Below are positions 1 to 7,441 of a DNA stretch of 10,189 nt, in pieces. The translations under genes and the position numbers were made by a program. Under the pieces are notes generated by a model that had not been told where the DNA came from, ran no database searches, and saw nothing but the letters and a program-made list of their open reading frames with translations. The stretch comes from JBBDWJ01 sp040902925. GTDB lineage: Bacteria; Acidobacteriota; Terriglobia; Bryobacterales; UBA6623. The number at the start of each line of letters is the position of its first letter. Position 1 is the stretch's first letter. The stretch spans positions 1-10,189 of the forward strand of contig JBBDWJ010000381.1 of the NCBI GenBank assembly GCA_040902925.1, read 5' to 3'.

Positions 1-201
1 ACACTTGCTTCCAGCGGTCCGATGGTTGAGTCATGGGTGAGTTTCAGCGCAGCGAACCTGTGCGGCGGGGGCGTTGGGGCCGGGCTGCTTGCTTTCAGCT
101 TCCCACAACCCTGTTTGACCTGCCCGGGCGCAAACGGGACGGACATTACCCTTCAGTTTTCGGTAGCCCGCTGCTCTTCAAGGTCCGTAGGATACGACTG
201 C

Positions 202-1440
202 ATGAGCGTTCCCCGCCCCCTTCCCGCTTTCGAAACCATGTACCGCGCGACGGTCGAGCGAGACACTGCGTTTGACGGCCTGTTTTTTGTTTGCGTTCCC
301 ACGACAGGGGTGTTTTGCCGCCCGACGTGCCCCGCGCGGAAGCCCTTGCGCCGCAATGTCGAATTCGTCGCCACGGTGCAACAAGCGCGGAACGCCGGCT
401 ACCGCCCTTGTCTGCGCTGCAAGCCGCTGGAACCGGCCGAGTCGCACCCTGCCTGGGTGGTCGGGCTGCTTGCCAAAATGCGCGCCAGCCGCGAGCGCAT
501 CACCGATCGGGGCCTGCGCGCCGAAGGGTTGAGCCCGAGCCAGGCCCGCAGCTATTTCCGGAGGCGTTTCGGCGTGACGTTCCAGGGCTTCCAGCGCGCG
601 CATCGCATGAGCGACGCCTTCCAGCGGCTCAACGCCGGCCAAACCTTAATTGGCACGGGGTTCGACTCCGGTTACGAATCGCACAGTGGGTTCCGCGATG
701 CCTTCGCCGCCGAGTTTGGTGTTCCTCCCGGCCAAGCGGCTCGCGTCACGTGTCTCGTGGCCGAAGAAATCACAACGCCGCTGCGCCCGATGCTTGCCAT
801 CGCCAGCGAACGCGGCCTCTGTCTGCTCGAGTTTTTGGATCGCCGGGCGCTGGCGACCGAGCTGCGTGATCTGCGCGCCCGTCTCAAGCTTCCCATCACG
901 CCGGGTTCGAACCAGCATCTCGATCGGCTGCGGAAGCAGTTGGCGGAATACTTTCGCGGAACCCTGCGGCGCTTCGACGTTCCGCTGGATCTCGGCGGCA
1001 CGGCTTTCGAGCGCGGCATCTGGAGCCGCCTGGTCCAAATTCCGTTCGGGCGCACGGCCAGCTACTCGCAACTCGCAACGGAAGCCGGCAAGCCGGGCGC
1101 GGCGCGAGCGGTCGGCCACGCCAATGGCAAGAACCCCATCGCGATCGTCGTGCCATGCCATCGCGTTGTGGGAAACGACGGATCACTACAGGGTTACGGC
1201 GGCGGGTTGTGGCGCAAGCGCTGGCTGTTACAGCACGAGCGCGATGCGTTGGAACTGGTACTGCGGCCGGCAATGCCTCCCGGCGCGCTGGCGGCCGCCG
1301 GCTTGGTCAACCATCCCGCAACGCGGCAGGCTGGGCGCGTTACGCGGCAAGCCGAGACCAGCCATACCGGCGCACCGCAACGCAGCGCCCGGCAAGCGAC
1401 GGCTCGGCAGACAGGAACGCAAAAACTAAAAACCAACTAA
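202..1440 (+). CDS. ada: Ada: bifunctional alkylation-response regulator and O6-methylguanine-DNA methyltransferase
   Basis: This is a full-length Ada of 412 residues when started at ATG 202. It would repair O6-methylguanine and methylphosphotriesters by irreversible methyl transfer to cysteines, and after self-methylation activate its own and other alkylation-response genes. Seen in the sequence: an N-terminal zinc/phosphotriester domain with Cys39, Cys43, Cys70 and Cys73, the same spacing as the four zinc ligands of E. coli Ada; an AraC-type helix-turn-helix region at about 88-180; and a methyltransferase domain at about 190-350 with the active-site motif VVPCHRVVG (Cys319). The frame is open back to position 22, but those 60 extra residues do not look like Ada. 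ATG 238 (MYRATVERD) is an alternative start close to where conserved Ada similarity begins. After the methyltransferase domain there is a tail of about 60 residues rich in Ala, Arg, Gln and Thr, absent from E. coli Ada (354 residues). A partial Ada-box-like GCGCAA lies at 128-133, but this is weak. Function is confident; the start is less so. Confidence 0.95.
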   Translation: MSVPRPLPAFETMYRATVERDTAFDGLFFVCVPTTGVFCRPTCPARKPLRRNVEFVATVQQARNAGYRPCLRCKPLEPAESHPAWVVGLLAKMRASRERITDRGLRAEGLSPSQARSYFRRRFGVTFQGFQRAHRMSDAFQRLNAGQTLIGTGFDSGYESHSGFRDAFAAEFGVPPGQAARVTCLVAEEITTPLRPMLAIASERGLCLLEFLDRRALATELRDLRARLKLPITPGSNQHLDRLRKQLAEYFRGTLRRFDVPLDLGGTAFERGIWSRLVQIPFGRTASYSQLATEAGKPGAARAVGHANGKNPIAIVVPCHRVVGNDGSLQGYGGGLWRKRWLLQHERDALELVLRPAMPPGALAAAGLVNHPATRQAGRVTRQAETSHTGAPQRSARQATARQTGTQKLKTN

Positions 1441-1571
1441 CTCACGCGCCGGCGACCCAAGCGCGGCCACAGCAATCAGCCCCGCTCGCCGCAATGCCCT
1501 GCCCTGCTCCAACGCACGGTTGATGTGGCAACCCTGCCAACTCACCAAGCCACACCTGCGAGAATGGCAGG

Positions 1572-3425
1572 ATGCACGAATCCGAAAAGCCCTCCGCCGA
1601 GGCCCGCTCGCAGTATGACCTCCGGCTGGAGGCCCGCCGGGCCACGCTCGCGCAAAGTGAAAAACGCCACAACACGCTCGGCTTTCTTCGTACCGTCACC
1701 GTTGTCGCCGCGGCGGTGATTCTTTACTTGGCGTGGGGAGAAAACCCAGTCCTCGCCGACTGGTGGCTGCTCGGGCCGTTCGTGGTCTTCCTCTGGCTCG
1801 GGTCCCGTCTGCATCGCCTGATGAACGAACAAGCACGGGTCGGCCGCGCGATCGCTTTTTACGAACGCGGCATCGCGCGGCTGGAAGGCCGCTGGGCCGG
1901 AAACGGCGAAACCGGCACGCGCTTTGCCGATGAGCACCACCTCTACGGGCTCGATCTGGACCTGTTCGGAAACGAATCGCTATTCCAACTGCTCTCGAGC
2001 GCCCGCACGCGTATGGGCGAAGACACTCTCGCGGCCTGGCTGCTGGCTCCCGCGCCGCCCGAGGCTATCGAGGCCCGCCAGAAGGCTGTCGTCGAGCTCG
2101 CGCCAAAGCTTGACCTGCGCGAAGACTTGGCGGTGCTTGGCGAAGACGCTCGCGTCGGCGTGCATCCGGAGGCGCTTGCCGCTTGGGGCGAACGCGAGCC
2201 GCTGCTCAAGCCTTCGCCTTTCCGCATTGTGGCCTGGCTGCTCTCGGTGCTCGGCGTGGCTGCCCTGTTCGCCGGCATGACTTACCTCGTCGCCGCGATG
2301 GGTTTTCTAAGCCTGCCCGAAACGACGGTATCGCTGCTGCGCGCCTACTTCTTATTCATGCTGATCGTCCTTGCGCTCGTGCTGTGGCGGTTTAAAAAAA
2401 CCACCGATCGCATCATGGCCGAAGTCGATGAGGCCGCCCGCGACCTGGCCCTGCTCTCCGGGGTGGTTCGCCGTCTCGAAGCCGAGCAGTTTTCCTCGCC
2501 GCGTTTGCGGGAAGTCCGCTCTCAGCTCGACACCGAGGGCAAGCCGCCGTCGCGGCGCCTGGCGCAGCTCACGCGGCTGATCGATCTCGCCGATTCGCGA
2601 GGCAACGCCTTCATGGCCATTCTTGGGCCGCTGCTGCTGTGGGACCTGCATCTTTCCTACGCCCTCGAAGACTGGCGCCAGGTCTCGGGGCCCGCGATGC
2701 GCCGCTGGCTCAACGCCGTGGGCGAAATCGAAGCGCTCTCGTCATTCGCCGGCTATTATTACGAGCACCCCAACGACATATTTCCGGAGTTCACCGCCGA
2801 CTCCCCGTGCTTCGAGGGCGAAGCGCTATGCCACCCGCTGCTCGCCGACAACGTCGTGGTGCCGAACGACGTCAGCCTCGGAAAAGACATGCGCGTGCTC
2901 GTCATCAGCGGCTCGAACATGTCGGGAAAAAGTACCCTGCTGCGAACCGTCGGCGTCAACGCGGCGCTGGCGCAAGCCGGAGCCCCGGTGCGGGCGCGAC
3001 GCTTGCGGCTATCGCACGTCTCTCTGGGAGCGTCGATTCGCGTGCAGGATTCCCTGCAGGCCGGCGCGTCGCGTTTCTACGCCGAGATTACGCGCCTGCG
3101 CCAGATCATGGAGAAGGCCGCTACCGATCCGCCGGTCCTGTTCCTAATCGACGAGTTTCTGCACGGCACCAACTCGCACGACCGCCGTATCGGGGCCGAG
3201 GCAATCGTCAAAGGACTCGTCGAGCGCGGCGCGGTCGGCCTCGTCACCACGCACGATCTGGCGCTCGCCCATATCGCGGACTCGCTGGAAGCGCATGGCC
3301 GCAACGTTCATTTCGAAGACCACCTTGAAGACGGCAAGATGACCTTCGACTACCGCATGCGCCCGGGAATCGTCGAGAAGAGCAACGCCATCGCGCTGAT
3401 GCGCTCGGTCGGTCTGGAGATATGA
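1572..3425 (+). CDS. Membrane-anchored MutS-family ATPase (MutS-like, no mismatch-recognition domain)
   Basis: This 617-residue protein has the C-terminal ATPase of the MutS family: Walker A GSNMSGKS at residues 447-454, Walker B ending in Asp527-Glu528 (FLIDEFLHGTNS), and the switch motif TTHDLAL with His561. Residues about 125-200 and 280-430 resemble the MutS core/lever region. There is no N-terminal mismatch-binding domain with a Phe-x-Glu motif and no connector domain, so it is not canonical MutS. Instead there are two pairs of hydrophobic segments, at about 36-54 and 62-78, then 218-246 and 255-273, each reading as a likely transmembrane helix. That predicts an inner-membrane protein with cytoplasmic core and ATPase regions. 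Such shorter MutS relatives with membrane segments occur in several bacterial phyla and their role is not established; classical mismatch repair is unlikely. The gene follows ada by 131 bases on the same strand. Its ribosome-binding site is poor (GAGAA about 9 bases upstream). It converges with the next gene. Confidence 0.9.
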   Translation: MHESEKPSAEARSQYDLRLEARRATLAQSEKRHNTLGFLRTVTVVAAAVILYLAWGENPVLADWWLLGPFVVFLWLGSRLHRLMNEQARVGRAIAFYERGIARLEGRWAGNGETGTRFADEHHLYGLDLDLFGNESLFQLLSSARTRMGEDTLAAWLLAPAPPEAIEARQKAVVELAPKLDLREDLAVLGEDARVGVHPEALAAWGEREPLLKPSPFRIVAWLLSVLGVAALFAGMTYLVAAMGFLSLPETTVSLLRAYFLFMLIVLALVLWRFKKTTDRIMAEVDEAARDLALLSGVVRRLEAEQFSSPRLREVRSQLDTEGKPPSRRLAQLTRLIDLADSRGNAFMAILGPLLLWDLHLSYALEDWRQVSGPAMRRWLNAVGEIEALSSFAGYYYEHPNDIFPEFTADSPCFEGEALCHPLLADNVVVPNDVSLGKDMRVLVISGSNMSGKSTLLRTVGVNAALAQAGAPVRARRLRLSHVSLGASIRVQDSLQAGASRFYAEITRLRQIMEKAATDPPVLFLIDEFLHGTNSHDRRIGAEAIVKGLVERGAVGLVTTHDLALAHIADSLEAHGRNVHFEDHLEDGKMTFDYRMRPGIVEKSNAIALMRSVGLEI

Positions 3426-3458
3426 ACGGCGATACGGTAGATCAGCTTGCCAGCCGGT

Positions 3459-3473
3459 CACCCGCAGCGGGTG
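3459..3473. terminator. Perfect 7-bp hairpin between convergent genes, possible bidirectional terminator
   Basis: The sequence CACCCGC-A-GCGGGTG is a perfect inverted repeat in the 60-base gap between the stop of the MutS-like gene and the stop of the convergent minus-strand gene. The single-base loop means the real hairpin would have about 6 pairs with a 3-base loop. Neither side has a run of T, so it is not a canonical intrinsic terminator. Its position between two converging genes is the main argument for a termination role. Confidence 0.3.
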
Positions 3474-3485
3474 GTACAAGCGACG

Positions 3486-4262
3486 TTAGTCGCGCCGCCG
3501 ATGGCTTGTGATGAGTTCCATTCCTACTTGCAGGCTGACGCCGGCCTGCCACCGCCCTGCGCCGTTACGCTCGCAGAAAAAACCCACCGCGGAGCTATTC
3601 CAGGGGTCAAAGCGGTTGCCGAGAAATCGCTGTGGATCAATTCGAAACTGGACGTCGAGGCGCTGCCCCAGACCGCTGCCGGAATTCGTGATCGTGCGCA
3701 GCCGCGAGTCGTATCGAGACCCGTCGACCTCGCCTACGTAATCCTCAACGAGCAAGCGGTAGGTTTGGATCGACGGGTGAATCGTCAACTTGCGCCAGGT
3801 GTATGCGAGGCCTACCTCAGGGCTTGTTTTCTGAATCGCCGTCGCTTGCAGCCGCACCGGGTCGCCCCATTCAAGCTCGACTCCGGCGATGGGCCGGCGC
3901 AATGTGTAGAAACGCTTCTGCATCGATGATAAACCGATGAAATTGTAGAACACCAGTATGGCTATCTCGTGGTCTTCGCGCAGGTCCCATTTGGGGCCGA
4001 TGCCAAGACCGGCTTCGCCGAACCATGGGCTGGTGTTCGTGCGGGTCGTCATCGGACCCGCGGGTGGCTGGAAGCTGCCCTCCCAGTTGGCAGGCAGCGT
4101 CTGCTCCTGCGACGAGTTGGCTACGCCGATGTCGTAGCGAATGAAGAAATAGATATCTCCCGGCTGATCGTCCCCGCGAGCAGGGGCCTGTTGCCCGAAG
4201 GCCGGGAACTGCACGGCGATCAACGCGGCCGCAAGAGCTACAAGTCGGAATCGAACAATCAC
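3486..4262 (-). CDS. Exported protein of unknown function, possibly an outer-membrane beta-barrel
   Basis: I do not recognise a named family. The 258-residue product starts at a GTG codon and opens with a clear Sec signal peptide: basic MIVRFR, a hydrophobic stretch over residues 7-20, and a likely cleavage site after AFG at residue 23 (then QQ). The mature part is rich in aromatic and alternating polar/hydrophobic stretches (for example AGLGIGPKWDL, EIAILVFYNFIG and AGVSLQVGMELI near the end), which fits beta strands of a periplasmic or outer-membrane barrel. The C-terminus is RRRD rather than the aromatic residue usual for barrel insertion, which weakens the barrel reading. No ribosome-binding site is evident before the GTG; the next Met in frame is at residue 70, which would remove the signal peptide, so the GTG start is preferred. 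The TIR gene lies 138 bases upstream on the same strand; nothing ties the two functionally. Confidence 0.75.
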   Translation of the reverse strand: MIVRFRLVALAAALIAVQFPAFGQQAPARGDDQPGDIYFFIRYDIGVANSSQEQTLPANWEGSFQPPAGPMTTRTNTSPWFGEAGLGIGPKWDLREDHEIAILVFYNFIGLSSMQKRFYTLRRPIAGVELEWGDPVRLQATAIQKTSPEVGLAYTWRKLTIHPSIQTYRLLVEDYVGEVDGSRYDSRLRTITNSGSGLGQRLDVQFRIDPQRFLGNRFDPWNSSAVGFFCERNGAGRWQAGVSLQVGMELITSHRRRD

Positions 4263-4400
4263 TCGGTTAGTTGACGTCCCCAGCGCGCTGCCCGCTTACA
4301 TGATAACCGAGCGCGCCCCCGGCACGCACAGCCACGCACAGCGCGTGTCCCTGTTGGAATCCCGGCCTGGCTGTTACACCGCCGCGACAAACGCGGTCGT

Positions 4401-5375
4401 TTACTCCCTCACGCTGCGCACCAGGCGGATATAGGCATGGAACGACAACTTCTCGCTACCGCAAGAGCCGTCCACGTAATAAATCAACCACCGCTTGCCG
4501 TCAGGCCAAAGATCGGCCGTCCACATCAGCGCAGCGCTTTGGTCGAATACGGGGTCGAGGTGATACGTGCCGTGCTTGGTCGCGGCCATGATCGACATGC
4601 CTTCCTCGAGGGTCGGCAAGCGCCAACCGGTACACCCGGCGAGTCTGTTATCGTTGGCCGCCTCGGCGTAGGCTGGCGCGTCGGCATCGCCCTCAATCGC
4701 CGCTGCTGAACCGATTTTTTCCCACATCAATCTGGTTGCGTGGTCGACGACCACGAGCTGATCGCCTAGCACCTTCTGTTCAAACTGATTGGAGACTCCC
4801 AGGCCCGCTTCATTGATCCCGGCGCAGTAGAAGTTGCGGCGCACGAGCATAATTCTCGCCTCCGCGGTCGATAGCGCTGCGGGCTCGCTGCGCAACTCCA
4901 GCCGCGGCGAAGCGGTGCGTATGAAATTTCCGATCGCTGCGATCAGCCCCTCTACATCCTGTCGAAACCGTGTGTCGCTGATTTCAATCGCATGGCTTCG
5001 CGCCAGCGGAACCAGCGACCGGGGCAGTTCCTCTGCTTTCGGCATGGTTGCCCGCCCCACCAGCACGGGGATGATCGGAACCGACTTGCCGATGGCGGTG
5101 GCGATCTCCTGGCGAACATAGTCGCCATGCCGATCGATCCTGCGGTGGCCGTGCTCGTCGACCGCGGTAAGCCAGGAGCGGCCAATCAGAACAACAACCG
5201 CATCGGAGGCCTTCAAAGTCTGATCGAGCACCTGCACGAAATCCTGCCCAGGCATCATGTCGTCCACGTCAAAGAAAACGTGTTCATTGCCAAAGTGTGC
5301 GGCGAGGTGATCGAAAATGCGCCCCGCGTACGGAGCTGTATCCTCGCGTCTGTAACAGATAAATACGCCCGGCAT
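4401..5375 (-). CDS. TIR-domain protein fused to a DUF1566 (Lcl_C) domain
   Basis: This 324-residue protein begins directly with a TIR domain (residues 2-150). Strand A is VFICYRRED, the BB-loop region is FFDVDDMMPGQDF, and DYVRQEIATAI contains Glu90. This stretch aligns well with DWVHKEIVTAL of human SARM1, whose glutamate is the NADase catalytic residue, so NAD+ cleavage is plausible. A linker of about 30 residues leads to a DUF1566/Lcl_C domain (about 185-323), recognised by DHATRLMWE (211-219), GWRLPTLEEG (250-259), LDPVFD (273-278), the Trp-rich core around 285-300 and the closing YIRLVRSVR. There is no signal peptide or membrane segment, so it should be cytoplasmic. Bacterial TIR proteins are often defence or signalling effectors in which a second domain senses the trigger; a sensor role for DUF1566 here is inference. 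No known partner (ThsA-like, Argonaute, cyclase) is adjacent. The start is fixed by the first TIR strand, with GGA about 10 bases upstream. Confidence 0.88.
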   Translation of the reverse strand: MPGVFICYRREDTAPYAGRIFDHLAAHFGNEHVFFDVDDMMPGQDFVQVLDQTLKASDAVVVLIGRSWLTAVDEHGHRRIDRHGDYVRQEIATAIGKSVPIIPVLVGRATMPKAEELPRSLVPLARSHAIEISDTRFRQDVEGLIAAIGNFIRTASPRLELRSEPAALSTAEARIMLVRRNFYCAGINEAGLGVSNQFEQKVLGDQLVVVDHATRLMWEKIGSAAAIEGDADAPAYAEAANDNRLAGCTGWRLPTLEEGMSIMAATKHGTYHLDPVFDQSAALMWTADLWPDGKRWLIYYVDGSCGSEKLSFHAYIRLVRSVRE

Positions 5376-5525
5376 TGGAGTCCATCCTAGACCGACAGGA
5401 AAGTCGAAAGCCGGGTTGCGTGCGGCCGCCGCTTGTTTGCCGCTGCTGGTTTATCGCGTCTAGTTTGGCGGAGGAGAGGCATACTTCGCGCGGGCCGCTC
5501 GCTTCCCTGCCCCCTTCGACGAAAT

Positions 5526-5538
5526 AGCGCTGGGCGCT
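5526..5538 (-). terminator. Weak hairpin just downstream of the alpha-dioxygenase gene
   Basis: AGCGC-TGG-GCGCT (plus-strand reading) forms a 5-bp stem with a 3-base loop beginning 7 bases after the stop codon of the alpha-dioxygenase gene. On the minus strand it is followed by ATTTCG, a very short T stretch. It may end the oxidoreductase/dioxygenase transcript before the TIR gene, but it is short and could be chance in GC-rich DNA. Confidence 0.22.
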
Positions 5539-5544
5539 GCGGTT

Positions 5545-7377
5545 CTAAGACCCGATGGCGCGCCACGGCTCGAAGGCGTTATCCAAGTGCCCCATCGCGG
5601 GCCGCAACTCGGGGAAGTTGCGCAGCAGGATGCTCGACATATTGTTGTTCTCCACCCAGTCGATGCCGGCCTGCGTGTAGATCTCAGGTCCGTAGTCCTC
5701 GGACAGAAAACGGTCGCTCTTGAGCCGCCGGGGAGCCATCAGCGTGAAAATGCGGAAGGCGGTGTCGCTGAACCCGCATCCTTCCGGCGGAGTTTCGGCA
5801 TACAGCCCTACCATCAGATCGACGCGGTCAACGTCGTCGTTGTAAACCTTGCGAATCTCTTCGCGCCATTGCTCGTTATCGGTGAGCTGCTCGAAACTGT
5901 CCACGGGGTCGAGATGCAGCAAGCGGCGAAACTGGTTGTAGCGCGGCACTCCGCGCTCGCGGTCGCGAAGAATATCCACGGCGGCGAGATCGAGCGTCGG
6001 ACCGGCCTCACGCTCCAGCCGTTGCATAAACCGAGGGTAGTTGTGCAGCATGACCGCCCCCGGATGAACGACGCCGAACGAGTAGAACAGATCAGCAAGC
6101 GAAAACTCCTCGAGTACGGCCCGCGATTTGCGCTCCGATACGTCGGGTATCTGAAGTTCTCGCAGCACGCTATGATCCGCGGCCGAACGAAGCACCAGAT
6201 CGTCGGGCATCAGCGGATGCATGCGATAGACGGAAACGAACTCTTCGGTCAGCGAGTAAGGAACGCCAAAGTGATCGGTTTCGCTTCCGGGAATGCCGCT
6301 GATCACATCGCTGTCGCTGATTCTCCCGCGTTGCTTGAGCTTGGCCTCTCCCGCCAGGCCCCACCAGTTGGAGGCCACTCCGACGGCGGTGGTGGGGTGG
6401 GAAAGGATGGCGGGAGTCCAGTCCACCGTGTGGATCTTGGCAATCAGGGCGGAGTTGATGAGCCGCGCCTTTTGAAACAGGTCGTCGTCGGACCAGTCCG
6501 CGTGCTCTTCCCGCAGCTTGTCGCAGATGGCGTTGTGTTCCCGCGCGAAAAGCGTGTGCAGCAGGCTCAAGCCGATCCACCAGTTTCCCGTAACGCCGGT
6601 TAGGTCGGTTCCCGTCGTCGGGTCCACAGGCAGCAGATTGTCAGCGGTGAGCGTGAGCTTCCCGTCGACTCCGGAGCGAAGCGTTTGCATGATTTCGGCA
6701 GTGCTGCCGTAAACCTGCGAAGCGTCCCACCATTGCGTCTCGTGGTTGAGAAAAGTCGGAATCGGATCGCTTGAGTTCGGCGAACGAGTCGGGTCGGGGC
6801 AGGTGCGGCGAATCTCCATCACATCGCCGCCCCATGGGTCGCCGGGTTCGAGCGGAATTTGAAATGGATCTTCTTTCTGGTTCTTGCCGTGGCTGAACCA
6901 GTCGTGTACTTCGAATTGAATCCAGGCCGCGGCGAGCAGGTTCAGAATCGTCGCGGGTTTGAACGTGTCGCGCGTCATCAACTCGCGGCTCACCACTCTG
7001 GGGCTGGGAGTCAGCAGCGCCGGCTCGGGGTCGGGGATGGTGTGCTCAAGCGGCACGTTGCGGCCGAATCGCGTGTGAATCGCCCCCATGCGCGGGTTGT
7101 CGAGGTCGTTGAACGTGCCGTCGGGCGTGCGGGCGTCCTTGTGGCGCACACTCGCGTCGGGCGGCGGCGGCTGTTCGACAAGAGCCACGTGCGAGGTGTC
7201 GAAGAGGTTGCGCTTGCGCAAAATGTCGCGAATGCGCAGCAGCCGGACCAGCCCGAGGAAGTCCGGCAACTTGTGCCACGGGACGAACTCGTTGAAGAAC
7301 GTTGTCCAAGGGTCCGCCTGCCGCATCGTCATCGGCGTGACTTTCTTAGCGCGTTCCTTCACTGGCTTCGGAGGCAT
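5545..7377 (-). CDS. Fatty acid alpha-dioxygenase, plant alpha-DOX type (cyclooxygenase/haem peroxidase superfamily)
   Basis: The 610-residue product matches plant alpha-dioxygenases along its length; these are about 640 residues. They insert O2 at C2 of fatty acids to give 2-hydroperoxy acids, which decarboxylate to aldehydes one carbon shorter. Seen: an N-terminal WHKLPDFLGLVRL motif (34-46); DGTFND (86-91); distal haem histidine His158 in QFEVHDW; LHTLFAREHN (273-282); and VYRMHPLMPDDL (383-394) with Tyr384 and His387, the same Tyr-x-x-His spacing as the catalytic tyrosine and proximal histidine of cyclooxygenase. The C-terminus (SDTAFRIFTLMAPRRLKSDR, then a GIDWVENN segment) closely resembles the plant enzymes. 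There is no signal peptide. The gene begins 64 bases after the flavin oxidoreductase stop, suggesting co-transcription. The ATG at 7377 has a poor ribosome-binding site and an in-frame TGA immediately before it; Met16 or Met18 are alternative starts. A general animal-type peroxidase is the less specific alternative. Confidence 0.88.
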   Translation of the reverse strand: MPPKPVKERAKKVTPMTMRQADPWTTFFNEFVPWHKLPDFLGLVRLLRIRDILRKRNLFDTSHVALVEQPPPPDASVRHKDARTPDGTFNDLDNPRMGAIHTRFGRNVPLEHTIPDPEPALLTPSPRVVSRELMTRDTFKPATILNLLAAAWIQFEVHDWFSHGKNQKEDPFQIPLEPGDPWGGDVMEIRRTCPDPTRSPNSSDPIPTFLNHETQWWDASQVYGSTAEIMQTLRSGVDGKLTLTADNLLPVDPTTGTDLTGVTGNWWIGLSLLHTLFAREHNAICDKLREEHADWSDDDLFQKARLINSALIAKIHTVDWTPAILSHPTTAVGVASNWWGLAGEAKLKQRGRISDSDVISGIPGSETDHFGVPYSLTEEFVSVYRMHPLMPDDLVLRSAADHSVLRELQIPDVSERKSRAVLEEFSLADLFYSFGVVHPGAVMLHNYPRFMQRLEREAGPTLDLAAVDILRDRERGVPRYNQFRRLLHLDPVDSFEQLTDNEQWREEIRKVYNDDVDRVDLMVGLYAETPPEGCGFSDTAFRIFTLMAPRRLKSDRFLSEDYGPEIYTQAGIDWVENNNMSSILLRNFPELRPAMGHLDNAFEPWRAIGS

Positions 7378-7441
7378 TCATTCACTGCTTGTTAGCTGCC
7401 TGGGATGCTATGCGAGCCGTACGAAGACAAGACCGCGGCCG

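Noticed and set aside
128..133. Ada-box-like GCGCAA upstream of ada
   Set aside because: Only the six-base core matches; the flanking A-rich part of the E. coli box is missing, so it is too short to claim.
22..201. In-frame N-terminal extension of Ada
   Set aside because: The extra 60 residues do not resemble Ada, whose zinc domain normally begins near the ATG at 202 or 238; GTAGGA before 202 is a plausible ribosome-binding site.
4285..4345. GCGCGCT/AGCGCGC inverted pair and tandem CACGCACAGC copies in the gap at 4263-4400
   Set aside because: Short, low-complexity GC-rich matches with a long spacer and no T run; not distinguishable from chance.
4401..5375. Thoeris, CBASS or short-Argonaute defence system around the TIR gene
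   Set aside because: None of the partner genes (ThsA-like, cyclase, Argonaute/APAZ) is present next to it; only a lone TIR fusion can be supported.
5587..6603. 338-codon plus-strand open frame inside the alpha-dioxygenase gene
   Set aside because: Antisense shadow of a well-supported gene, with no recognisable domain.
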